Origin: Symbiodinium natans | Lineage: Eukaryota > Sar > Dinophyceae > Suessiales > Symbiodiniaceae | Direction: 5' to 3' | Assembly: GCA_905221605.1 (NCBI GenBank) | Contig: CAJNDS010000449.1 | Span: 107,501 to 137,621 of the forward strand | Length of the DNA: 30,121 nt | Shown here: piece after piece, positions 10,007 through 19,300 of the stretch | Layout of the letters: each line of letters starts with the position of its first letter | Numbering within the stretch: the first letter of the stretch is position 1 | The notes under the pieces: generated by a model | What the model saw: the letters and a program-made list of their open reading frames with translations, nothing else | What the model was told of the DNA's origin: nothing | Database searches by the model: none | Translations under genes and position numbers: made by a program

Positions 10007-10863
10007 ATGGGCAGTTCTCCAAATTGGGGTCCCTTTTTGGCTCCTATGTGTATCTATGAAGAAACAAACAAAACATAAATAGATAGATAGATAGATAACT
10101 AGATAGCACGGCACCCTTAAATATAAAACCCACCAAGAAAGGGACCCCAAATTTAGAGAGAGCTACCCTTGCGGTCGCTGAAACTCGGGCTGACAAGTTG
10201 CAGTCTCTGCCTGGAAAGGCTGAAGCAGCATGGCATGTGGGGTTTAGGGGTTTAGGGGTTCAGGGTTTAGGGTTAAGGAGCTTAAGGGGGCGGAACGATT
10301 CGCATGTCGCCAGGGTTTAGGGGTTTGGGGGTTTGGGGGTTTGGGGGGTTTGGGGGTTTGAGGGCTTGGGGGGCTTGGGGGGCTTGGGGGCTGTGTGTTT
10401 TGCGCTCAGGAGAGATTGTGTCATGATTGCTGCCTGATTCCTGAGCCTTATTCTGGGTATCGAGCTAGTTCGGAAGACCCTAAACCCTAAATCCCAAACC
10501 CGAAACCCTAAACCCTGAACCCTAAACCCTAACTAAACCCTAAACCTAAGCCCTAAACCCCAAACCCCAAACCGCCCTTCGAAAGTGGAGATCGCCAACT
10601 ACGACCTGCTTTATGCGTTACCACGTAAGCTTAGTTGCCTCCAGGGTTTAGGGTTTAGGGTTTAGGATTTAGGGTTCAGGGTTCAGGGTTTAGGGTTTAG
10701 GGTTTAGGATTTAGGGATTAGGGTTTTTAGCTTATACCACGAAAAGTGTACACTTTCAGTTTTATAGGGGATTATCGTATCCCCAAAAGTGTAAAGTGTA
10801 CTCATTCAGCTACTCTGTAAGGGTCTGTACACTTCCGCTGGAGGAATGAAGGACAGCTTCAGG
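10007..10863 (+). CDS. Possible multi-exon gene, unrecognised
   Basis: A phase-consistent plus-strand chain: 10007-10013 (ATG GGC A), 10163-10236 (TLAVAETRADKLQSLPGKAE), 10281-10314 (LKGAERFACRQ), 10410-10467 (ERLCHDCCLIPEPYSGYRA), 10586-10624 (EIANYDLLYALP), 10844-10863 (RMKDSFR). Only the join 10314/10410 is out of phase as drawn. The first intron (10014-10162) is a complete foldback element. Donors at 10315 and 10237 run straight into TTTAGGG repeats. Several islands are also open on the minus strand, some with good splice signals, so the strand is not certain. No family recognised. Confidence 0.35.
10014..10162. mobile_element. Foldback element, family 7
   Basis: TTCTCCAAATTGGGGTCCCT near the left end is mirrored by AGGGACCCCAAATTTAGAGA at the right. 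It contains an (ATAG)n microsatellite at 10079-10097 and no ORF. It fits an intron of the possible gene at 10007. Confidence 0.65.
10640..10735. repeat. TTTAGGG array
   Basis: TTTAGGG with TTCAGGG and TTTAGGA variants, next to a short AAGTGTACACTT palindrome region at 10744-10830. Confidence 0.8.
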
Positions 10864-11047
10864 GTGGGTACGTACAGGGTCTAGGATTTGGGGTTTAGGG
10901 TTTAGCGTTTAGGGTTTAGTTTTTTTAAATGGGAACTGCAGACGGGCCTCAGGGTTTAGGATTTGGGGAGGGGGGGGGGGGGGGGGGGGGGGGGGTTAGG
11001 GTTTAGGGCTTAGGATTTGGTGTTTAGGGATTTGGAGGTTAGTAAGC

Positions 11048-11879
11048 TTCCTTAAGGACATGACTACAAAATACTCATGAGCAGCCAAAAAGAACTTCAG
11101 CCCAGGAACGTCCACAAGTGAAGGCATGCATGCCACGATCTGAAAAAGCCCCAGCTGTGCCTAACCCCCAAACCCTGAACCCTAAACCCCAAACCCTAAA
11201 CCCTAAACCCTAAACCTTGTATCTACCCTTGAACTCCAAAGTGGGGGCAGCAGGGGATTCCTAGACCCTAAGCTTGAAGCCCTAAACCCTAAACCCTAAA
11301 CCCTAAAAGGGCCTTAAGGCCCATAGCAGATGAGCTGGAGATGAAGCATCGGTTGGCCTTTCACTGAGGTTGGTTTAGGGGTTTTAGGGTTTAGGGCTTG
11401 GGGTTTGGGGTTTGGGGTTTAGGGTTTGGGTTTAGGGTTTGGGGGTTAGGGTGGCTTGAGTGGAGGCCCTGAGAAGGCTGAGGATTCCCTGAAGTGCCCC
11501 AGGCCGACCCCTTTTCTACCTGAAGGCTCTGATGTAGCTCCTTTTTGGCACACCCTAAACCCTAAACCCTCAACCCTAAACCCTAAGCCCTAAACCCTAA
11601 ACCCTAAACCCCAAAAACTGAAGGGCTCAATCCAACCCGAACTCCCGGCCTTACTCCTTTCGTAAGAGGGGTTCTGTAGGATGAAGCCCTAAACCATACC
11701 TGGGTTCCCCAGTAACCTAGGAGAAAAAAGGGCGCCCTTTGTGGTTTATAGGGGTTTATCTGGGATAAGATGATAAGAACCCAATAAAAAGGGAATAAGG
11801 TACTGCTGGGCATCCTAGACACTAGGGGGGGGATGCAGCGTGCATGCCGCCTTACTCTCAGCCAGTAAAGGCTGGCCAT
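11048..11879 (-). CDS. Unrecognised protein, five small exons
   Basis: All joins are phase 0: 11879-11823 (ATG; MASLYWLRVRRHARCIPPL), 11699-11619 (VWFRASSYRTPLTKGVRPG...), 11540-11520 (ELHQSLQ), 11260-11216 (ESPAAPTLEFKGRYK), 11139 to about 11048 (IVACMPSLVDVPGLKFFLA...). The Arg-rich start could be a mitochondrial presequence. The first intron (11822-11700) is a family 2 introner. The fourth has donor AAG|GTTTAGGG, the start of a telomere-like array, and acceptor CTTTTTCAG. The third exon overlaps a stretch that is also open on the plus strand (11460-11532). The C terminus is unresolved; a GC donor at 11047 is possible. No family is recognised. Confidence 0.5.
11698..11820. mobile_element. 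Introner-like element, family 2
   Basis: CCTGGGTTCCCCAGTAACCTAG at the left is mirrored by GGTACTGCTGGGCATCCTAG at the right. The core AAAAAAGGGCGCCCTTT and AATAAAAAGGGAATAAGG resembles family 1, so the two families are probably related. Confidence 0.75.
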
Positions 11880-12073
11880 GTAGGCACCGAATTTAGGGTT
11901 TCCGGTGGTGTTTGGGGTTCACCTGTGGGGCTCTGTACGAAAAAAATCCGTGCCCGATTACAACATGGAAAGCGCGCACGCCCCAATATAGTCCAACCCC
12001 TGAACCCTAAACCCTAAACCCTGCACCCTAAACCTAAACCCTAAGTCCTAAGCCCTAAAGCCAATCCCAAAAG

Positions 12074-14973
12074 GAAATGCCAAGAATGTGCTGTCGCGGC
12101 TTCGTGCCCGAGGCGAACAAAACCAGTACTGGAAGGCTCATGGGTGGGTGACAAGTAGGATAGCGATATAATTAGGATTACGTACTGCGGTGTAAATTTT
12201 ACATAAGCCAACGAAATACAGAAATATGTTTACGTATATGTTGCCACATACGCATATGTTTAATGCACCTTCGTGATAGGGCATATTCTGACCCGTGAAC
12301 CTTCCATGCCGACAGAAGCCTGTATCCGTGAAAGTTCCACGAGGGCCAACGGCGCTATGGTTTGCTCTCTACATGTCTAGGGATTAGAGCTCGAGGTTGA
12401 TACTGAGGCCCTAAACCCTAAACCCTAAACCCTAAACCCTAAACCCTAAACCCTAAAGCCTAAAGCCTAAAGCCTAAAGCCTAAACCGTAAACCCTAAAC
12501 CCTAAACCCTAAACCCTAATCCCGTGCCTGCACAGATGCCCGAGCCAATGGGGCAAAGTTGCGCCTGGAGTCGATATGGCTAAGAGGTTGTGGAGGCCCA
12601 AACACACAAAATCGAACCTTAAGCCTTAAAAGCATATCATCACGGAAGTTGCTGAAGCTTGAATCCCTGAACCTCTAAACCCTGCTGTAGCCCGCAACGT
12701 TGAATCGTTCTGAACTCCACAAGTTCATGACACGAGATAGGAGTTTGGTCCAGTTTGGTTCACTGCGAAGGGTTCCGGCTTCAGGGCTTCGGGTTTAAGC
12801 GAAAAAGTTTCGGGTCCATAGGGCGTCGGGCTCAGGGTTCAGAGTTTAGGGTCTAAGGCTCTGGCTTTAGACCCTGCACCCTAAACCCTAAGACGTAAAC
12901 CCTGATATTATACATAAGGCTTCCTCCAGGGTTTGGGGTTTAAGGCTGCAGGCTGGGCTGTGGGGCTGAGAGGTTTTGGGAGTCAAGGCCTTGGGATCAA
13001 GTGCTTAGGTTTCTGGAATTGGTGTTTAGGAAGTGGGGTTTTGGGTTTAAGGAGGGTTTAGGGTGTTCGTCTATGGCCCAGGGTCGGATAGAGAGTATGA
13101 GATTCTCTGGGTTGATCCCAACCGTGTCAACTTGCCAACGAAGCTTATTTCATTTTTCCAATAGCCAGGGAAGGGAATGATCGAGGTTAATCTGTTGAAT
13201 TCTTACAACATCTGGGTGCCCGACAGTTAGGGTTTAGGGCCTAGGGTTTAGGGTTTACAGTTCAACTACTGGATAAGCAGAGCTTGGTCATGCTACAGTG
13301 CCACTTTTATGGGGATGTCTCCAATGGATTGCCTCCATGAGCTCCGATTTCCATGCAGAGCCCTATATCTAGGGTTCCCGAAAGGGGCGAGGGTTAAGAT
13401 AACTGGTGGCCACATATACTGTCACATATATATATATATATATAGGTATGTACGCCTCGACTTGGTAGCCCAGTAACCATGTTGCAATAAGGGTACCCTG
13501 TTGTTGAGTTGGTTACTTTATAACAGTAAGGGAACCTTGAACGAGCAGAAAGGGCAAAAGGACACCACTGGGCTACCAAGACTATCGGTGTATGTACATG
13601 CTTGTGGTGTTGTCACAGCAAGTGCAAAGGGGGAAAATCCCTGACTCCTCAACCCGAAGCCCTAAACCCTAAGCCCTAAGCCCTAAGCCCGAAGCCCGAA
13701 GCCCTAAACCCTAAGCCCTAAGCCCTAAGCCCTAAGCATCGTATTGAATACGGCCCTTCAGGCGCCCCGCGTGGCTCTATTTCCCATTGCGGCCAGCAGC
13801 GCCATTGAGAAGAGCGCCTGCATTGCTAGCTGCCGGGTTTGTAGGGCATGGGTTCTCAGATCATGGGATCCTAAACGCAAAACCCTAAAAGCCTATAAAC
13901 CCTAAACCCTATCCCCCACCGCGCGACCCCGAAACCCAGCCCACCCTCATAAGGTCTAAGAAGCCTGGGTTTTTGTCGCTCGCCGTTGTGAGGTAGTGTC
14001 TTCGGCATCCTATCTAGGCCGCACATAGACCTAACCCTAAACCCTCTGGGCTACCGCTAGCCCTAAACCCTAACCCTAAACAATAAACCCTCAGCCCTAA
14101 ATCCTAAACCCTAAACACTGAACCCTAAACCGTGAGGACTCACGGTGCACACGACTTCAACAAACCCAGGTCCAGCTAGGGGGAGGGGGGGGGTGGAATC
14201 TACAGCATCGGACCTTCTTACGTACTACGCCCTAAACTACCTGGGCCAGGGAGGGGGGGCTGTTTCTGGAAACCCCAAATACTCGTAAGCAAGGCTTGAA
14301 ACCACGAAGCCTTTGGGTATTAGTACATCGCCGGGTGATTCGAGGGGTCGAGGTAGTTTCCTGAAGCCTAAAATACCCGAACATCCCTGAAACCCGAAAC
14401 CCGAAACCCGAAACCCGAAACCCGAAACCCGAAACCCTAAACCCTAAACCCTAAACCCTAAACCCTAAACCCTAAACCCTAAACCCTAAACCCTAAACCC
14501 TAAACCCAGCCCTCCTGCGCCTGTTTCGATGCGATCGCCCTTCGGATGCTTCGACTCTGCATGGACCAAAGTGGCTGCGGGCAACAGACAAAGGCGCTTG
14601 TGCAAGTAATCTAACCTCATCAAGCTCCCGAGCCTGACGAGGTTGGGGTTTCGGGCTTCGGGTTTAGGGTTTAGGGAAGGTTGCTTCGTGTGCCTGCGCA
14701 CGGAAAGTTGTGGGTTTCCGGGTTCAGGGTAATTAATGGGTATGCGCCTGCACCCGAGTCCTTTGTGAGCCCCTCTCGCAGTACAGCTTCCGAACTCACA
14801 TCTTCGTAACGGCAACTCGCCGACTTGCGGAAGCTTTGGAGCTGCACAGCATACTTCTCTCTATATGCATATGCAGGCATACTTTGTGGTACTGCATTAC
14901 AAATTACATGATATCGCATGTCATTTGGTTTCTTCACAGTACATTCCCTTGCATTGTCGTGTTTATGTTGTAG
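12074..14973 (+). CDS. Multi-exon membrane-protein candidate with a Cys-loop-channel-like motif
   Basis: Phase-consistent plus-strand exons: 12691-12757, 13094-13125, 13165-13225, 13261-13330, 13737-13836, 13940-13992, 14137-14169, 14206-14221, 14310-14334, 14510-14605, 14680-14706, 14782-14805, 14834-14973 (stop TAG). Upstream exons 12074-12147, 12316-12359 and 12536-12586 are likely but do not all join in phase. Protein pieces: EYEILWVDPNR, PGKGMIEVNLLNSYNIWVPD, IQLLDKQSLVMLQCHFYGDV, VLNTALQAPRVALFPIAASS, LLRLFRCDRPSDASTLHGPK, and a hydrophobic last exon. IWVPDIQLLD resembles the conserved W-x-PD-x-x-L strand of Cys-loop ligand-gated channel extracellular domains. That is a weak, motif-only identification. 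Introns include one of 35 nt made of telomere-like repeat, one of 39 nt, and one holding a family 1 element. Confidence 0.6.
12409..12520. repeat. Telomere-like array with a local AAAGCCT variant run
   Basis: CCCTAAA units change to four GCCTAAA units (12456-12487) and back, which suggests local duplication. Confidence 0.85.
13226..13260 (+). repeat. 35-nt intron composed of telomere-like repeat
   Basis: It begins GTTAGGGTTTAGGG and ends TTTAGGGTTTACAG. GT and AG borders, and removal joins VPD to IQLLDKQ in phase. Read unspliced, the frame stops at TAG after two codons. Confidence 0.7.
13461..13580. mobile_element. Introner-like element, family 1
   Basis: Perfect 14-bp ends CTTGGTAGCCCAGT and ACTGGGCTACCAAG, with GACT at both borders. 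It lies inside the intron 13331-13736 next to a (TA)n tract. Confidence 0.8.
13650..13736. repeat. CCCTAAG/CCCGAAG variant array
   Basis: Blocks of CCCTAAG and CCCGAAG heptamers instead of CCCTAAA. It ends at CCTAAG|C, the acceptor of the exon at 13737. Confidence 0.85.
14386..14507. repeat. (CCCGAAA)n followed by (CCCTAAA)n, ending at a splice acceptor
   Basis: About six CCCGAAA units then about eleven CCCTAAA units. The array ends CCCTAAACCCAG|CC, the acceptor of the exon at 14510. Confidence 0.85.
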
Positions 14974-15140
14974 CTTATAGTTCTTAAGTATAATGACTTA
15001 CTTGCAAAAGTCAGTACTATGTTATACAAAAACTATGCAACATAACATGCTTAACACAAACATTCAGCCTCTCAAGCTCAGCACCGCAACAACACCTGCA
15101 TAGTCTCTGGGCAGATCGTCCACTAGCACTACTATGGACA

Positions 15141-15247
15141 CCAGCCCAGTAACCATATTACAATAAGTGCACCCTTTTTTGGTTGGTTACTTTACAAGGG
15201 AGCTCGGAACCAAAAAGAAGGGCAAAGGGTACCACTGGGCTACCAAG
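15141..15247. mobile_element. Introner-like element, family 1, with 6-bp target duplication
   Basis: GGACAC lies directly outside both ends (15137-15142 and 15246-15251). On the minus strand the expected acceptor reads TG rather than AG, so it is not a working intron in that direction. It sits downstream of the BTB gene. Confidence 0.8.
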
Positions 15248-15324
15248 GACACGAAGTGGCCGTAAGAGTTCTGCAGTGCCGTGCTTGCACGCGCTGTCAG
15301 CAGCACTTTTCTTGATAAACAGCG

Positions 15325-16074
15325 TCACATTCGGAAGGTGCTCTGTCCGTGAAGGCATCTGGCTGTGCCTGCAAGATGCACTGATGGTGGTTGGCTAACT
15401 TCGAGAGCGGTCGGTATAGTGCACAATTCCCAGGCTTGAGGCCATGCGTTGTACCTGCAAGACTTGCACTGCCAGCCTTGGGCATATGCAGTGTTGCACT
15501 TCTCACAGGACAACTGATGGCCCGGATTTAGCTTTCCACCCTTGTGCATCTGCATTGGTTGTGTTGGATGTTTCATCAAGAACTTCAGGGCACGCTCGTG
15601 GACTCTCCGGCGGAGGTCCAAATCTTCATAGCATGGGCTCCAGTCCTGCACTCCTTGGGCCAAGAGGTGATCAACACAAACATCCACGTAGTCCGCCATC
15701 TGGTATGTGTGCGCCTGAAGCAAGCGCTGCATGGAGGGCGGCTACTTCCTGATGAACTCCAGGCATTCACATCTCAATGCGTCAATGCAGTACTCTTGGC
15801 ACCATTTCAGCAAGAAGTCGACATTCTCCACAGACAGTGTCTGCAGCCGGCCACTGCCCGGCAACAGAAACGATATGAGGGTCCTGAACTCTTGCGGGTC
15901 CTTTCCCGGCAGCTGGATCTTCTTGCATACCGCCTCCTTCACGCTCTTGAAGATTGGGGATGCGAGCATAAGAACGCCCGCATTTACCTGGATTTCGGTG
16001 GCAGCTGTGTCATCAAACACAACAGCGATGTCCTCCATGAGTGCTGTTATTGAACACACCACAAAGCTTGACAT
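15325..16074 (-). pseudogene. BTB/POZ-domain protein with one in-frame stop
   Basis: From ATG 16074, 110 codons encode a BTB/POZ fold (DIAVVFDD..., VNAGVLMLASPIFKSV, KIQLPGKDPQEFRTLISFLL, VENVDFLLKWCQEYC, CECLEFIRK). TAG follows at 15744-15742. The same frame then reopens at once as PPSMQRLLQAHTYQMADYV and CVDHLLAQGV, the expected helical continuation (BACK-like), running to TGA at 15327-15325 with a CEKC...CKSC pair that could bind zinc. A single base change (for example GAG to TAG) explains it. BTB proteins are typically adaptors for cullin-3 ubiquitin ligases or self-associating scaffolds. Alternatives are stop-codon readthrough or a sequencing error. No intron rescues the frame. Confidence 0.8.
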
Positions 16075-16398
16075 CTGTGTGCTGCGGCATTGGTAGCTGT
16101 TGACAAAGCTGACGAGAGGCTATAGTCGCACATGGAGGACTAGAGTAGAGTATGGTAGACGAAGACATCGAACTGCATACTACATAGCATAGTGCGCACG
16201 TCTTGTGGTCAAGGGATCTTCGAACTGTTTCAGGATGAGCGTGGCTTTGACGGAAGCCTGACATCGCCACGAACCAAATGTTCGGAGGAACCAGGAAGAC
16301 CCTTTAAAAGCCTCCGAAATATAGTCTAAAGCATGATCTTGTAAACCCAATAAGGCTCTAAGCGAAAATGTGCAAAATCCCAAGGGCTTATCAAGGAA

Positions 16399-19300
16399 TC
16401 ATAGTGCTTCAAGCTCAGTGCGTTGAGCTCGAGGATAGGATGCTTGGACTAGGACGCGGACGCGCATCTCTTGAACACATTTTTCAGCTTGGCGGCTCTG
16501 TACACTGACCCGCATCGTGCTCTTGTACGCTTTACGTACCTGTGCGAGCACGATCCTGTTATCTCCCGCCTTTGCAACGCAAGGAGACGACGCTTTGACG
16601 TCAACTTGCCTCATGCGCTGGGTGGGAACCCTAAACCCTAAACCCTAAACCCTAAACCCTAAACCCTAAACCCTTAAACCCTAAACCCTAAACCGCAGCA
16701 GCACCATGGCGCAGCAGCACATGCCACAACAACTTCAGCTCTTGCAGCGCTTTCTCCGGAGGTCCCCAACTCTGCGACGCACCCTCGGCTGCATCGCGTG
16801 CCGCGGCCCCGAGCAAGGCTGGCGTCAGCATGCCTTCCTTGGGGACCCCTAAGATTGGGATCATATACCCTATACTATACTTACTCTAAGTACTACTAAG
16901 GTAAAAATTGGGATCGTATACCCTATACTATACTTACTCTAAGTACTACTATAGGGTATATGAAGCCATGAACCCTTTTAGGGTTGATTCTCATCCCCAA
17001 GGTTCGGGCGCCACCATGCGAGCCAGGGTAGGCATGCGTGGTCCGCGGAAGTCCTTGGGGACCGCGTCAACAGACAGCGCAGACCCAGCGTGCCAGTGAA
17101 GAAGGATGCCGTACTGGCTCGCTATGCTTTGCAGCTGGGCGCCCACGGGGGTATCCTTGAATGAGTTCTTGGGCCCCCTACTAAAATTGTGGTCATGTAC
17201 CCTATACTACGATTATTACTCTTGAGGTAATGTGAACCCTAAACCCTCTGAACCGTAAAGCTGCTAAACCTTCTAAACCCTAAACCCGAAACCCTAAACC
17301 CGAAACCCTAGACACTAAACCCTAAACCCAAAACCCTAAACACTAAACCCTAAACCCAAAACCCTAAACACGAAACCCTAAACCCAAAGCCCTAAACACT
17401 AAACTCACTAAACCCTAAACCCTTTTAAGGTTCATTTCGTCCCCCAGGTCCTTGAATGATGGGTCCGCCACCAGGGCATCCACGTCCCGGGCCAAGTCGA
17501 CCTGGCCGTGAACCTTGGGGACGAAAGGAACCCTAAAACGGGCTTAGGGTTTAGGGTTTAGGGCTTAGGGTTCTTCATAGTAATTGTAGTAGTATAACAT
17601 GTTTCTACGTAGAGAATACTTGGGCCTTAACGTACTTCCTTTTATAAGGACTTTGGGGCCCAAGCATAAAATAATCAGGTACACGGACCCTTACGGGTAG
17701 TACAGGGTATATGACCTTAACAGTAATTATAATAGTGTACCATAATAGTAGTAGCATTTAGTATACCTTAATAGCAATTCTAGTAGTATACCTTACTCGC
17801 AATTTATAGTAGTACAGGGTATATGATCCTAATTAATTATAGGGTTCATATTTGGTCCCCAAGAAACCTGGGCTTCGATGTAGTGGTCCAGGTTCCTTGC
17901 AGGTGGGTAACTCCACCTGGGTTGTGCTTGCCATAAACTGCCGCTGGATTCCCCCTACGCATCTCTACACTCTACACCTACACAGCTCAGTGAGATCATC
18001 TTAATATTTAAACACAGTGCTCTTGAGCCCGAAAAGAAAAAAGAAACGCCTGCCGAACCCCAAACACTTTAAGCCATCCCTAAACCCTAAAACCTAAACC
18101 CCTAAACCCTAAACCCTAAACCCTAAACCCCTAAACCCCTAAACCCCTAAACCCCTAAACCCCTAAACCCCTAAACCCCTAAACCCCTAAACCCCTAAAC
18201 CCCTAAACCCCTAAACCCCTAAAAACCCCTAAACCCCTAAACCCCTAAACCCCTAAACCCCTAAACCCCTAATACCCAAACCCCTAAATCCCTAAACCCT
18301 AAACCCTAAACCCCTAAACCCCCTAAACCCTAAACCCTAAACCCTAAACCCTAAACCCCTAAACCCCTAAACCCCTAAACCCCTAAACCCTAAACCCTAA
18401 ACCCTAAATCCTAAACCCTAAACCCTAAATCCTAAACCCCTAAACCCCTAAACCCCTAAATCCTAAACCCTAAACCCTAAATCCTAAACCCCTAAACCCC
18501 TAAACCCCTAAACCCCTAAACCCCTAAACCCCTAAACCCCTAAACCCGAGAATTGCACGTGCCGAAGGCACATGTCGACCAGCGGCGCTTGGAGGACGTC
18601 CAAGATGCGACGCGCCAGCGCGGGAGGGCGCAAGCCGCCAATGCCCAGTGCACCATCTCGCATGAAGCCTTAATGTAGAGGTTTATAGGCTTGAGGATAT
18701 GGGGATGGGGCTCTAATGGGGTTATAGGGGTTCTGGTTTAGGGTGAGCATGGAAACGCGTTGCCTGTTTATGAGTATGCTCTTGCTGAAGAGAACCCAAC
18801 CCAACACAGAGAAAACACACACACACACATAGCAGGGAGAAATCAGAGTACTAGCTGCTCCACCCTACATCCTAAACCCTAAACCCTAAACCCTAGAACT
18901 GCTCGGTGTCCCAGAAGCTCTCTTGGAACAATTCTGACAGGATGTCCTCCCACGCTTCACAGGTGCCTCGGGTCGGAGGGCTGAGATGGGAGTCGCCATA
19001 GCAGAAGGTGGCTCGCTTGCTGGTCTCAGGTGACCTGGGTTAGGGCTTAGGGTTTAGGGTTGAGGGTTTAGGGTGACCCCTGGAAAAAGTCTGTACTTGC
19101 TTGGGCGACTTCAGGTGCAAAAGTTGATTACCGACCAGCCTAGTGACAGCACAAAGTAGCAAGAGCCAAAGCGTGGCGCAGGACCGTCCGCTTGCCCGAG
19201 CAGGAACAGGGCGCCGTACTTCGGGCGCCAGCAGGGAGCAGCCTCCTGGTAGGCCTGGCCGAACAATGCATTCCTTGGCAATGGAGCTCCAAAAGGGTTT

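Noticed and set aside
11460-11532. Plus-strand open island (GGPEKAEDSLKCPRPTPF)
   Set aside because: The minus strand offers an exon that fits the phase-0 chain of the gene at 11879; the plus reading has no partner exons.
13650-18547. CRISPR-like regular repeats
   Set aside because: Units of 7-8 bp without spacers; these are telomere-type arrays.
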